Source: Christensenella intestinihominis (GTDB lineage Bacteria > Bacillota > Clostridia > Christensenellales > Christensenellaceae). Taken from it: a stretch of 64,000 nt of DNA. Shown here piece after piece: positions 17,624 through 24,712 of the stretch (the first letter of the stretch is position 1; each line of letters starts with the position of its first letter). Under the pieces are notes generated by a model that had not been told where the DNA came from, did not search any database, and saw only the letters and a list, made by a program, of their open reading frames with translations. The stretch spans positions 372,001 through 436,000 of the forward strand of contig NZ_MAIQ01000002.1 of assembly GCF_001678845.1 (NCBI RefSeq), given 5' to 3'. The translations under genes and the position numbers were made by a program.

Positions 17624-18052
17624 TTGAATTATACTGATAATATGAATGAAGAAAGCCAAGAATACATAAAGAAATTTGTTGCCCAAAGGGTAAACGAATT
17701 GATGATCGAAAATCAAATAACGAACAGGAAAGCTCTTAGTCACTTGATTGGATATAATGAGCATTTTATATCTGATTTGTTAAACAAGAAACGTAATCCG
17801 TATATAGTTACTGTTTACGATTTGTGTGATTTTTTCGGTATCACACTTGAAGATTTCTTTCGTGTGGATTACAGTAAGGATAAATCGGTTGCATCAGTTA
17901 TGAAGTTGCTAACGGATAACTACAAACCAGAAGAGTTATCTTTACTATATGATATTTTAAGTCATGTTGATAAGGGAAGCATAATTACATTGCTTTCAAG
18001 TTATCGAACCTACTTTGATTCTAAAATAGAAGATAAAAACGAGAAAATTTGA
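17624..18052 (+). CDS. XRE-type HTH regulator
   Basis: This protein of up to 142 residues has an HTH near residues 20-75 (AQRVNELMIENQITNRKALS, then HFISDLLNKKRNPYIVTVYD) and GITLEDFF, also seen in the other XRE protein of this ICE. The C-terminal 60 residues are helical. The start is uncertain: TTG 17624 follows GGTGTTGGTGA, while ATG 17642 has no visible ribosome site. It is convergent with the relaxase gene, from which it is separated by 28 bases. Confidence 0.8.
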   Translation: MNYTDNMNEESQEYIKKFVAQRVNELMIENQITNRKALSHLIGYNEHFISDLLNKKRNPYIVTVYDLCDFFGITLEDFFRVDYSKDKSVASVMKLLTDNYKPEELSLLYDILSHVDKGSIITLLSSYRTYFDSKIEDKNEKI

Positions 18053-18080
18053 GCAAAGCGCGGTTCCCCGCGCTTTTATT

Positions 18081-19415
18081 TTACCTCTCTTTTTCTATGT
18101 GCCGTTCGGGGCCGTGCGGCTCCAAAAGACTATTCACATTGGCCTGTATGGTTTCAAGCTCACGGGCTTCCTTTTTTTGCGCCCTGTAAGAGCGGTACAG
18201 GCTGTCTTTCTTATTCTGCAACTTCTCATACTCCCGGTGCAGATCGGCGGGGGACGGGGCGCGTCCTTCAACGCCAAGATCGGCAAGCCCCTTTTTCGCA
18301 GCGGAAAACAAAATCAAGCTGCTTTCATGCTCCGCATAAAAGCGGCTCTTTTGTTTTGCCGCGCAGTACTTGTCATAGATCGGTTTCATGCGGCGGTAAT
18401 TCTCTAAATGCTTCATGGTAAGCAGAACGTCCGACGCTCTCCGCTCAATGGCTTTCAGATCGGCGGTAGTCTTTTCAAGTTTCGCGGTCGCTTCCTCAAC
18501 CTTTGCTGTAAGCTGTCCAAGATCGGAAATGTTATGCTCCGCAAGGTAATTGATAGCCTTTGCTTCCTGTTGCAAATTAAATACTTTCGCCCAGCGTTTA
18601 TAGCCCTCGCTTTCCTGTGCTTTTTGATTGGTCGGAATGTCAATGACGCTCTTTATGCCTTGATCGTCACGAATAGGATTGCGTGACGCACCTCTCGCGA
18701 TACGTTCCCTTATACGCATTTCAGTGTAATCGTCATGACCCCGTGTGAATTTGTCTTGTCCCGCCGCACGGAATTTAAGAATCTTTGCCGTGCAGGATAT
18801 TTCATAGCCCGCCGCTTTGATTTCCCGCAAAAATTCATCAAACGTTTTTACCCGTGGAATCGTATCATCAATCAATTTATATAGTTTGGCTTTCCAGCCG
18901 CGCCCCTCACGGGCGGCGTGGTACTCCTTGCCGCTCTTGCTCTTGGGATTGCGCCCCTCTGCCTTGATAACAGACAAGCCATGCTCACGGCAAAGATCGT
19001 CACTCATGCGGCGTATCTGTGCAAGGGTGCGCTTGTTGGAAACGTATTTATGATGATCGGCAAAATTAGTCGCACAAAACATAATGTGATTATTAACACA
19101 ACGGCTGTCCGTATGTGTTGCGATCACATATTCATATTTACCCTTTAGCACCTTTTCAGCCCACTCCTGACCGAGCTTGTGCGCTTCTTCCGGGGTCACT
19201 TCACCGGGGGCAAAGCTCTGTATCATGTGATGGGCGAGGTTATCCCCTTTGTTCATGCCTTGCGAAATGGTGTAGAGAAATTCCACGTCTGCCGTTTCCG
19301 GGGTACAACCGTAAGAGGACACAAGCCGTCCACCGTCCGTCTTTTCGGGTTTTGTGATATAGTCAAGTGCTTTCTTTAACGTTGACTTAATAGGGTGTAT
19401 CTCACAATACGCCAT
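18081..19415 (-). CDS. mobA: Relaxase (MobA/VirD2-type mobilization nuclease)
   Basis: This 444-residue protein nicks the transfer origin and leads the strand into the recipient. Motifs in the N-terminal nuclease domain include ALDYITKPEKTDGG (residues 15-28, candidate active tyrosine), and the metal-site-like segment THTDSRCVNNHIMF near residue 100. The C-terminal half is a coiled coil (LTAKVEEATAKLEKTTADLK) with a basic tail. It overlaps the mobC 3' end by 40 bases on the - strand. Confidence 0.9.
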   Translation of the reverse strand: MAYCEIHPIKSTLKKALDYITKPEKTDGGRLVSSYGCTPETADVEFLYTISQGMNKGDNLAHHMIQSFAPGEVTPEEAHKLGQEWAEKVLKGKYEYVIATHTDSRCVNNHIMFCATNFADHHKYVSNKRTLAQIRRMSDDLCREHGLSVIKAEGRNPKSKSGKEYHAAREGRGWKAKLYKLIDDTIPRVKTFDEFLREIKAAGYEISCTAKILKFRAAGQDKFTRGHDDYTEMRIRERIARGASRNPIRDDQGIKSVIDIPTNQKAQESEGYKRWAKVFNLQQEAKAINYLAEHNISDLGQLTAKVEEATAKLEKTTADLKAIERRASDVLLTMKHLENYRRMKPIYDKYCAAKQKSRFYAEHESSLILFSAAKKGLADLGVEGRAPSPADLHREYEKLQNKKDSLYRSYRAQKKEARELETIQANVNSLLEPHGPERHIEKER

Positions 19416-19708
19416 ATCTCATTCATTAACTCCTTTACTTCCCGCACATCGTCGGCATACAGATTGCCCGTTGCATTTGTGCGGGCCGTAATCTGGTTGA
19501 TATTGCGGCCTATCCCGCCGATCTCACGCGCAAGCTCTTTGATCGGCGCGTGATCTATCTGTATCACATAGCCGTCAATCAGCATTTTGCGGGCATATGC
19601 GCTAAAATTGTTTGCACTCCCGGCAAGCTCCATTTTCCGTTGTATTGTTTCCCGCTCGTCCTCTGTCACATAGACGATCAGCGGGATTTTCCTTTTACGA
19701 TCTGCCAC
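19376..19708 (-). CDS. mobC: MobC-type mobilization accessory protein
   Basis: The GTG start at 19708 is chosen because AAAGGAG lies seven bases upstream; an earlier in-frame ATG at 19867 would translate the leader repeat. The 110-residue protein begins VADRKRKIPLIVYVTEDE and carries the MobC pattern IKELAREIGGIGRNINQITA. It probably binds the transfer origin and assists relaxase loading. The control region upstream carries the 33-bp repeat also found before the ArdA gene. Confidence 0.88.
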   Translation of the reverse strand: MADRKRKIPLIVYVTEDERETIQRKMELAGSANNFSAYARKMLIDGYVIQIDHAPIKELAREIGGIGRNINQITARTNATGNLYADDVREVKELMNEIWRIVRYTLLSQR

Positions 19709-19721
19709 CTTTCCGCTCCTT

Positions 19722-19829
19722 TCTTTTGGGGGTTTGGGGATTCTCCCCAACAAGCATTTTGCGACCAGGCCAGCTTTGCGGGCCGGGGCAAAATTCGGAA
19801 GTGTTAATACACTTCCTATGCTTGCTAAG
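19722..19829 (-). repeat. Leader element, copy 2, upstream of mobC; candidate oriT region
   Basis: Positions 19797-19829 are the exact inverse of 12513-12545, and the 20-bp palindrome lies at 19797-19816. The downstream part (19722-19796, read on the - strand) keeps the order of copy 1: TTTTGCCCCG, a GC-rich stem, CGCAAAATGCTTGTTG, CCCCAAACCCCC, AAAGAAAGGAGC. The stem sequence differs between copies while outer TTTGC/GCAAA closure is kept. Its place just before mobC-mobA makes it the best candidate for the transfer origin in the window. Confidence 0.65.
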
Positions 19830-19897
19830 CTAACTAAGCTAACAAAGCAAAAAAAACTTTTTCTCATACTAACAACCCATAAGCGGCTGGAAAGGAC

Positions 19898-19927
19898 AAA
19901 AAAAGCTACCTCATGGTAGCTTTTTTT
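19898..19927. terminator. Bidirectional hairpin between mobC leader and secreted-protein gene
   Basis: AAAAAAAGCTACC pairs with GGTAGCTTTTTTT around a TCAT loop. Runs of A and T on both sides let it work in either direction. It lies downstream of the - strand secreted-protein gene and would also insulate the mobC leader. Confidence 0.85.
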
Positions 19928-19959
19928 GAGTAACTTATTTTGTTAAAATGTGAATTACA

Positions 19960-20577
19960 TTATTTTATTGTATAGGTTGCAACCGCCGTGAAATTAGGAT
20001 TATAAATTGGAGCGCACCCAAGCCCCGGCTGGGAACGAAGCAACCCTTTTTGTTTTACAACTGCTGTTTTATTCCCGTTTGAGAAAGTTTTACTAAATCC
20101 CATAGGAGCTTCAAAAATCATCCCCGCTCTTCCAGATGATTTGCATGATGTTATTGAAGCAAATCTTAATGGATTGCTCTTTGTTGTATACGTGATTGTC
20201 ATATATACTCCGCTATTGTTATCTGCAACTTTGCCCCATGAATTACTGCGGGGCATTATATCAGGCGCGAATGCTACACCTGCTGCAACTTTTTCGTCTA
20301 TTTCTGCTTCTTTTGCTTTAGCTTCTTCGGAAATTTGAACCATTTCGTTAATAGACTGTTTCACACGTTCAACCGACGAGGCCGCGATGTCACTGTCGTA
20401 TACATATAAATCCAAGTCATATTTTACATTGATTTGGTCAATATATGCTTGAACCTCGGAAATTTTTTCGAGATCAGCTTGCGAAAATGCCATATCGTTT
20501 TCCGCTGCAAAGGCTACGGAGAAACAAGAGAACACCATAGCAACCGCTAACACTACTACTACTAACTTCTTTTTCAT
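19960..20577 (-). CDS. Secreted protein of unknown function (ICE cargo)
   Basis: This 205-residue protein has a clear signal peptide (MKKKLVVVVLAVAMVFSCFS, cleavage likely after SVAFA). A helical segment follows (residues 30-100) and then a C-terminal region rich in beta-type residues with two cysteines (SITSCKSS and GLGCAP) that could form a disulphide. The ribosome site is AAAGGAAG before ATG 20577. It lies 53 bases after the membrane-protein gene on the same strand and is probably transcribed from the ECF-type site at 21287-21316. No family is recognised. Confidence 0.7.
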   Translation of the reverse strand: MKKKLVVVVLAVAMVFSCFSVAFAAENDMAFSQADLEKISEVQAYIDQINVKYDLDLYVYDSDIAASSVERVKQSINEMVQISEEAKAKEAEIDEKVAAGVAFAPDIMPRSNSWGKVADNNSGVYMTITYTTKSNPLRFASITSCKSSGRAGMIFEAPMGFSKTFSNGNKTAVVKQKGLLRSQPGLGCAPIYNPNFTAVATYTIK

Positions 20578-20630
20578 TTTAAATCTTCCTTTCTTTTACC
20601 TATTTATTGCGGGTTAGTCAATACAAATTT

Positions 20631-21251
20631 TTACCTCCTTTTTTTATATAAGAATTTATACACTAACAAATAATTGATTGCATATATCAATAACGGTATT
20701 TGGTAAATAAGAGTAATGAGTATTCCATTTTTGAATGTAAGTATACCGCTAAAAGCATTTGTATAGGAAGAATCCAGAAATATTGCGACAAAACACAAAA
20801 TAATAAAATTGATAAAAGCCATAATAATAAATGCTTTTTTGCCAGTTTTATTGAAAGTTATCCAGCAGGGGAAGAACAAAGAAGGAATCATAACAAAAAT
20901 AATAATTGAATAAAAATCTGTTTGTTCTATGCTTAAAAAACCATTTATCAAGCATAGCAAAATACTAATGATTGGAAAACTAAGTGCAGCCATCCAATAA
21001 AAAAATATATTGCAAATAGTTTTACTATCTTTTCGCTGAAATGATGTTTTGATCGAAAATACCACTATTGAGAACACAAGGAAAAATAAAACAAGCACGT
21101 GGACATAACCATAAAAATTCTGGAATTTAGAGATAGTGCCCTGTTCTTGAAAAGCTATATTGATAATCGTTGTAATAGCAAGAAAAAAATATGCACAAAA
21201 CAGACAGATTGATAAATACAGCAAAAATGAATAAACCGATTTTTCCTTCAT
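20631..21251 (-). CDS. Six-helix membrane protein of unknown function
   Basis: This 206-residue protein has six hydrophobic segments (about residues 7-34, 48-67, 80-107, 117-137, 143-163, 175-200) and a short basic C-terminus. AAAGGGAAC lies before ATG 21251. The promoter-like site TGTAAC-N18-CTCTTA is placed about 30 bases upstream on the same strand. It is followed by the secreted-protein gene. It could be a transporter-like or immunity-type partner; nothing in the sequence decides this. Confidence 0.65.
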   Translation of the reverse strand: MKEKSVYSFLLYLSICLFCAYFFLAITTIINIAFQEQGTISKFQNFYGYVHVLVLFFLVFSIVVFSIKTSFQRKDSKTICNIFFYWMAALSFPIISILLCLINGFLSIEQTDFYSIIIFVMIPSLFFPCWITFNKTGKKAFIIMAFINFIILCFVAIFLDSSYTNAFSGILTFKNGILITLIYQIPLLIYAINYLLVYKFLYKKRR

Positions 21252-21286
21252 ACTAAATGTTCCCTTTTCCTTTTGCTCTGTATAAA

Positions 21287-21316
21287 TAAGAGCGATTTAA
21301 AAGGAAAAACGTTACA
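21287..21316 (-). promoter_or_regulatory. ECF-type promoter-like site A, facing the membrane-protein gene
   Basis: Read on the - strand, TGTAAC (21316-21311), 18 bases, then CTCTTA (21292-21287). The same two hexamers at the same spacing occur at 22681-22710 facing the other way. The predicted start near 21,280 leaves a leader of about 30 bases with a ribosome site. Confidence 0.6.
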
Positions 21317-21404
21317 CTGTTGCTGAAAATAAAAATTGTATCAGGTAGATATAATTTGTGATATGATAAAAACAGTAGGGAATCTTTGGATTTTGGTGTT
21401 TGAT

Positions 21405-21959
21405 ATGAATGGAGAACAAAGGGTTAAATATGAACAGTTTTTAAAATTATACAGACCTTTAGAAAACGATTTGTTCAATTATTTAAAACTCATGACTAAC
21501 AACGAGGCAATGGCACGTGATATACAAGAAGATTGCTTAATTATTGTTTTTGAAAATTTTAGCTCTTTAAGGGATAAATCAAAATTCAAATTTTGGCTCT
21601 GGAAAATTGTTAAACGCCAAGCAATAGCATATATGAAAAAATATAAAAGAGAAATGCCAATTAGTGAAATCCACGAGAATGAAGAAAAGAATATATTGTT
21701 TACGAGATCAGAAATATCTGAAATCGAACGTGTAATATTCCAGATAGATAATAAAAAGTATATACAGCATATATTAAGTGGTTTAAGGGAAAAAGATGTT
21801 TTTTTTATAACGTGCTATTATTTTAATAACTTATCTTATAAAGAAATTTCCAAAATTACAGGGGATAGCTGTCAAAATTTGAGGGTAAGGCATCATCGAA
21901 TTTTAAAGAGATTACGTGACAGAGCGGAAAAAGCGATTGATATGATTGTTGGGGAATAA
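21405..21959 (+). CDS. ECF-type RNA polymerase sigma factor
   Basis: This sigma-70 family protein has region 2 (about residues 10-80: FNYLKLMTNNEAMARDIQED, then FKFWLWKIVKRQAIAYM) and region 4 near the C-terminus (YFNNLSYKEISKITGDSCQN, then RVRHHRILKRL). ATG 21405 gives 184 residues, the usual ECF length. In-frame starts at 21363 and 21336 exist, but a TATAAT at 21350-21355 would place the transcript start after them. It is followed six bases later by a membrane-anchored protein, the normal place of an anti-sigma factor. Confidence 0.82.
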   Translation: MNGEQRVKYEQFLKLYRPLENDLFNYLKLMTNNEAMARDIQEDCLIIVFENFSSLRDKSKFKFWLWKIVKRQAIAYMKKYKREMPISEIHENEEKNILFTRSEISEIERVIFQIDNKKYIQHILSGLREKDVFFITCYYFNNLSYKEISKITGDSCQNLRVRHHRILKRLRDRAEKAIDMIVGE

Positions 21960-21964
21960 TAGGT

Positions 21965-22675
21965 ATGAATACAAAGAAGAAAATTAGGAAAATCTTTGAA
22001 AAAAATATAGGCGTAATTATTGACGATCATAGCGACAATGAAGAAAATCTTCGTCGTATTTCTGATAACTTTGAAAAAATAGTATTTGATAAAGATCAAA
22101 AATCAGAAACTGTAAGGAAATGGAAATACTGTTTTCCTATTGTCGCTGTAATCGTTGTCTGTGTTTTAATCGGCTCTTTTATTTTGGCGGATATACCAGT
22201 AGTAAGGGCATTAAAGTCAAATATTGAGAATTATTTACAATCTGTCTTTAATGATAACAGTTCGTATAGTGAAGACGGTCAGTTAGTAAAAAACTTTGAC
22301 AGCCTAGAGAAATTGTATCAAAATTTGGGTTATACTCCACTTGAATTTACATGGATTCCTGCTGGATTTGAGCTTGTAAGTATTCAAACGACCAATGATA
22401 CCAATAATAATTTGGGGATATTCTACGAATATATAAAAAGCAACACTAACCAATTTATAAGTATCAGTATAATGCCACTCTCGGAGGTTGACGGCATATC
22501 AGGATTTTCATATACTGACGGTTATGAAAAAATCAAATTAGGTGATATGCAGGTTTTTTTAAGCAAAGAGTCCCCTTATAATGCCATTTTAGGTTATCAT
22601 GGGGTATATGAGATAGGTATAAATACTGATGTAGAAAAGCAAGAGTTATTAAGACTTATTGAAGGAATCAAATAA
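21965..22675 (+). CDS. Membrane-anchored DUF4367-like protein, probable anti-sigma factor
   Basis: This 236-residue protein has a cytoplasmic N-terminus of about 55 residues, one transmembrane helix near residues 57-77 (YCFPIVAVIVVCVLIGSFIL) and an extracellular domain. The domain includes LGYTPLEFTWIPAGFELVSI and ends LLRLIEGI, the pattern of DUF4367. Sigma factor plus this architecture suggests membrane sequestration of the sigma factor until an envelope signal arrives. It has no classical zinc-binding anti-sigma motif, so the role is inferred from order and topology. Confidence 0.65.
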   Translation: MNTKKKIRKIFEKNIGVIIDDHSDNEENLRRISDNFEKIVFDKDQKSETVRKWKYCFPIVAVIVVCVLIGSFILADIPVVRALKSNIENYLQSVFNDNSSYSEDGQLVKNFDSLEKLYQNLGYTPLEFTWIPAGFELVSIQTTNDTNNNLGIFYEYIKSNTNQFISISIMPLSEVDGISGFSYTDGYEKIKLGDMQVFLSKESPYNAILGYHGVYEIGINTDVEKQELLRLIEGIK

Positions 22676-22680
22676 TTAAC

Positions 22681-22710
22681 TGTAACAATAAATGAATTAA
22701 ATACCTCTTA
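22681..22710 (+). promoter_or_regulatory. ECF-type promoter-like site B, facing the small secreted-protein gene
   Basis: TGTAAC at 22681-22686, an 18-base spacer, then CTCTTA at 22705-22710. It is identical in both hexamers and spacing to the divergent site at 21287-21316. The predicted start is near 22,717 and the gene begins at 22,757. Confidence 0.6.
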
Positions 22711-22756
22711 ATTATAGGAACACTTAATGACATGTACGCAATAGGAGGTATGATTT

Positions 22757-23254
22757 ATGCGTAAGATTTTAATTTTTATTGTCTGTATCATTTTGGCTAT
22801 ATCCTTTAATAGCGTTGCATTTGCTGCTTATGATAAAGAGATTAGCACACCTACGCCCGCAGAAGTATCTGAAAAAAGTTTCGGCAGTAGTGGTTTATTA
22901 TCCGCTGCCGATTATGGCATAACGCCTTTTTCGGTAACGACCATTAAAGCATGGTCAAATAGTATTTCAAAGGTGAATTCTGGAAGTGTTACCTGCAAAG
23001 CCTATACGACCGCATCCGGGCTTGCTGATAAGTTACAGGTAAAATATACTTTATATCAATATAAAAATGGTGCGTGGCACTCGTATAAGAATATAACCCA
23101 CACCAAAACAAGAACATCCCTTATGAACGATGCAGCCAGCTTTAGCGTAGCAAGCGGTTATTCGTATTATGTGACAACGACACATCGAGCATTTACAGGG
23201 GCAGCTTGTACTAGCTCAAAAACCGCTTCTTCTACAAGTATATCCGTTTCATAA
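22757..23254 (+). CDS. Small secreted protein (DUF6147-like), ICE cargo
   Basis: This 165-residue protein has a signal peptide (residues 1-24, ending SVAFAA, like the other secreted protein of this block). The mature part has no long hydrophobic helix, is rich in Ser, Thr and Tyr, and ends in Ser-rich TASSTSISVS. Its style resembles the DUF6147 exported proteins of Clostridia, but I am not sure. ATAGGAGGT precedes the ATG. It has its own promoter-like site and a strong terminator, so it is a single-gene unit under the presumed control of the ECF factor. Confidence 0.65.
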   Translation: MRKILIFIVCIILAISFNSVAFAAYDKEISTPTPAEVSEKSFGSSGLLSAADYGITPFSVTTIKAWSNSISKVNSGSVTCKAYTTASGLADKLQVKYTLYQYKNGAWHSYKNITHTKTRTSLMNDAASFSVASGYSYYVTTTHRAFTGAACTSSKTASSTSISVS

Positions 23255-23285
23255 AGTAATATCATTTTTTAAGTATTCCTATACA

Positions 23286-23322
23286 AAAACCTTTGTGTTT
23301 TTTTGCACAAAGGTTTTTTTTT
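23286..23322 (+). terminator. Terminator after the small secreted-protein gene
   Basis: AAAACCTTTGTG at 23286-23297 pairs with CACAAAGGTTTT at 23306-23317, followed by more T. It closes the ECF cargo block before the recombination module. Confidence 0.9.
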
Positions 23323-23423
23323 GAATTTTTAAAAAATAAACTGTCCCAAAAATTATTTTTCGGGCAGATAGATATGAAGGGGGAAAATCACCCGCCTTTG
23401 CGGAAGCGAAGGGAGGTGAACAA

Positions 23424-23861
23424 ATGAAACCTCATATCCACGATCAGAAAGGACGTATACCCTGCCAATTTGATAGCTTTTGTAAAAAGGTTATGCGGTA
23501 CGAAGCAAGGCACTATTTTAGAGATCAAAAAAGGCAACGGGCGCATGAAATATCTTTTGAAGAGCTATCGCAACAGGAAATAGAGCAGCTTGTAACCACA
23601 GATGATTACTTTTCTGGTGAATATGTTTTTAATGTCCTTGGCGACGAAATTATTGTGAGAGATAATGAAATTGCCGAAGCGTTGGCAAACTTGCCAGACA
23701 GTAACAGGGAAATTGTTTTATTATCCTATTTCTTGGGCTTAACAGATCGTGAAATTGGAGAACGGCTAAATATGATACGGAGAACTGTATCGCGCCACCG
23801 TTCTAAGACACTTGCAAAACTAAAGGAGATATTGGAGGAAAACAATGGACAAGAAGAATAG
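23424..23861 (+). CDS. Sigma-70 family regulator, Tn916 ORF7-like
   Basis: This 145-residue protein carries a sigma region 4 near its C-terminus (LPDSNREIVLLSYFLGLTDR, then EIGERLNMIRRTVSRHR). It matches the ORF7-type sigma factor found with ORF8 in Tn916-like recombination modules, where the pair promotes element excision and transfer gene expression. AAGGGAGGTGAACAA precedes ATG 23424. It overlaps the next gene by 17 bases. Confidence 0.85.
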   Translation: MKPHIHDQKGRIPCQFDSFCKKVMRYEARHYFRDQKRQRAHEISFEELSQQEIEQLVTTDDYFSGEYVFNVLGDEIIVRDNEIAEALANLPDSNREIVLLSYFLGLTDREIGERLNMIRRTVSRHRSKTLAKLKEILEENNGQEE

Positions 23862-24078
23862 CAGACTACTCCCTTTTTCTCTCATTGCAGCGGCTTCAAA
23901 GGGCGATATTGACGCGATTAACGCCGTAGTCAATCATTACAGTGGCTATATCGCTGCCTTGTCTGTAAAAAAGCTCTTTGACGGACAGGGCAAGCCCTAT
24001 ATGTGCATTGATGAAGAATTAAGACGCAGATTGGAAACAAAACTTATCACAAAAATTCTTGATTTCAAAGTAGCTTAA
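23845..24078 (+). CDS. HTH protein, Tn916 ORF8-like
   Basis: This 77-residue protein has the HTH_16 pattern: LIAAASKGDIDAINAVVNHY, then YIAALS, then CIDEELRRRLETKLITKIL. It is coupled to the ORF7-like sigma gene by overlap, as in Tn916. The pair is inferred to regulate excision. Confidence 0.85.
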   Translation: MDKKNSRLLPFSLIAAASKGDIDAINAVVNHYSGYIAALSVKKLFDGQGKPYMCIDEELRRRLETKLITKILDFKVA

Positions 24079-24090
24079 ATCTATGCTCGT

Positions 24091-24140
24091 GACCGGGCGC
24101 GTGTCCCCCTTTCCACGCTTCCCGGTCGCGGGCTTTTGTT
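24091..24140 (+). terminator. Terminator-like hairpin after the ORF8-like gene
   Basis: GACCGGG at 24091-24097 pairs with CCCGGTC at 24121-24127, and inside it GCGTG pairs with CACGC, leaving small bulges. GCGGGCTTTTGTTT follows. It may act as an attenuator between the regulatory pair and xis-int. Confidence 0.65.
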
Positions 24141-24179
24141 TGCCATTCTACAAGAGCGCATTTTACAAGTGCGGTTTTA

Positions 24180-24470
24180 TAGGCTGACATTCAGCAGTAC
24201 ATTGATAATTTCATAAAGCAATCAGATACATTCGGTATGCTGGGAGCCAGCCGGGAAATGCGCCATGATACGAGCGACAACGTTTTGCCGGGAACAAGTG
24301 AGCCAGCTTGTGCGACGATCAGCAGACCGCAATAATGATACTCCCGCCTTGAACGCTTCACAGCATTGGGCGGCTGCATGAGAACCATGCAGGGGGGCGA
24401 CATAACCCCGTGGAGCTGCCCGGCCCGCAGCCGTCCGATTTGCTTAGATTTTTTAATCTATCAAAAAGGA
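24180..24470 (+). ncRNA. Candidate structured RNA or leader upstream of xis-int
   Basis: There are about 300 GC-rich bases with no credible gene between AT-rich neighbours. The clearest hairpins are GCTGG-gag-CCAGC (24239-24251), CTGCATG-agaac-CATGCAG (24374-24392, perfect 7-bp stem) and GGGG pairing CCCC directly after it (24394-24409). The region ends just before the xis ribosome site. A regulatory leader, an RNA of unknown class, or binding sites for recombination proteins would each explain it. I cannot assign a named RNA family. Confidence 0.4.
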
Positions 24471-24481
24471 GATGTTGCTAT

Positions 24482-24712
24482 TTGGCAAAAAAAGAAGATA
24501 ATCCAAAACCCGCAATGCTGCCTATGCTGAAAACCCCGGAACTTATGAGCCGTGTTAGCGGCATTGGAGAAAATAAATTGCGTGATCTTATGGATAATGG
24601 CGAGTTGGAATACTTGCAAAACGGAAACCGTCGCTTAATTGCCGACGCTGCCATTTGGGACTATTACGAGCGAAACAAAATTGTTGCTGAAAATCAAGAA
24701 AGGGGGGACTAA
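24482..24712 (+). CDS. xis: Excisionase-type HTH protein (Xis)
   Basis: TTG 24482 follows AAAGGAG at 24465-24471. The 76-residue protein has a MerR/excisionase-type HTH: ELMSRVSGIGENKLRDLMDN followed by a wing with GELEYLQNGNRRL. It ends directly before the integrase start (TAA then ATG) and would be co-translated with it. It should steer the integrase toward excision. Confidence 0.85.
   Translation: MAKKEDNPKPAMLPMLKTPELMSRVSGIGENKLRDLMDNGELEYLQNGNRRLIADAAIWDYYERNKIVAENQERGD

Noticed and set aside
24191-24403. A 70-residue - strand ORF before xis
   Set aside because: It has no ribosome site, lies in a GC-rich folded spacer, and its composition does not look coding. The DNA or RNA structure is a better explanation of conservation.
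24180-24470. Group II intron fragment
   Set aside because: I could not find a GUGYG-type 5' end or a domain V, and no reverse transcriptase gene is near.
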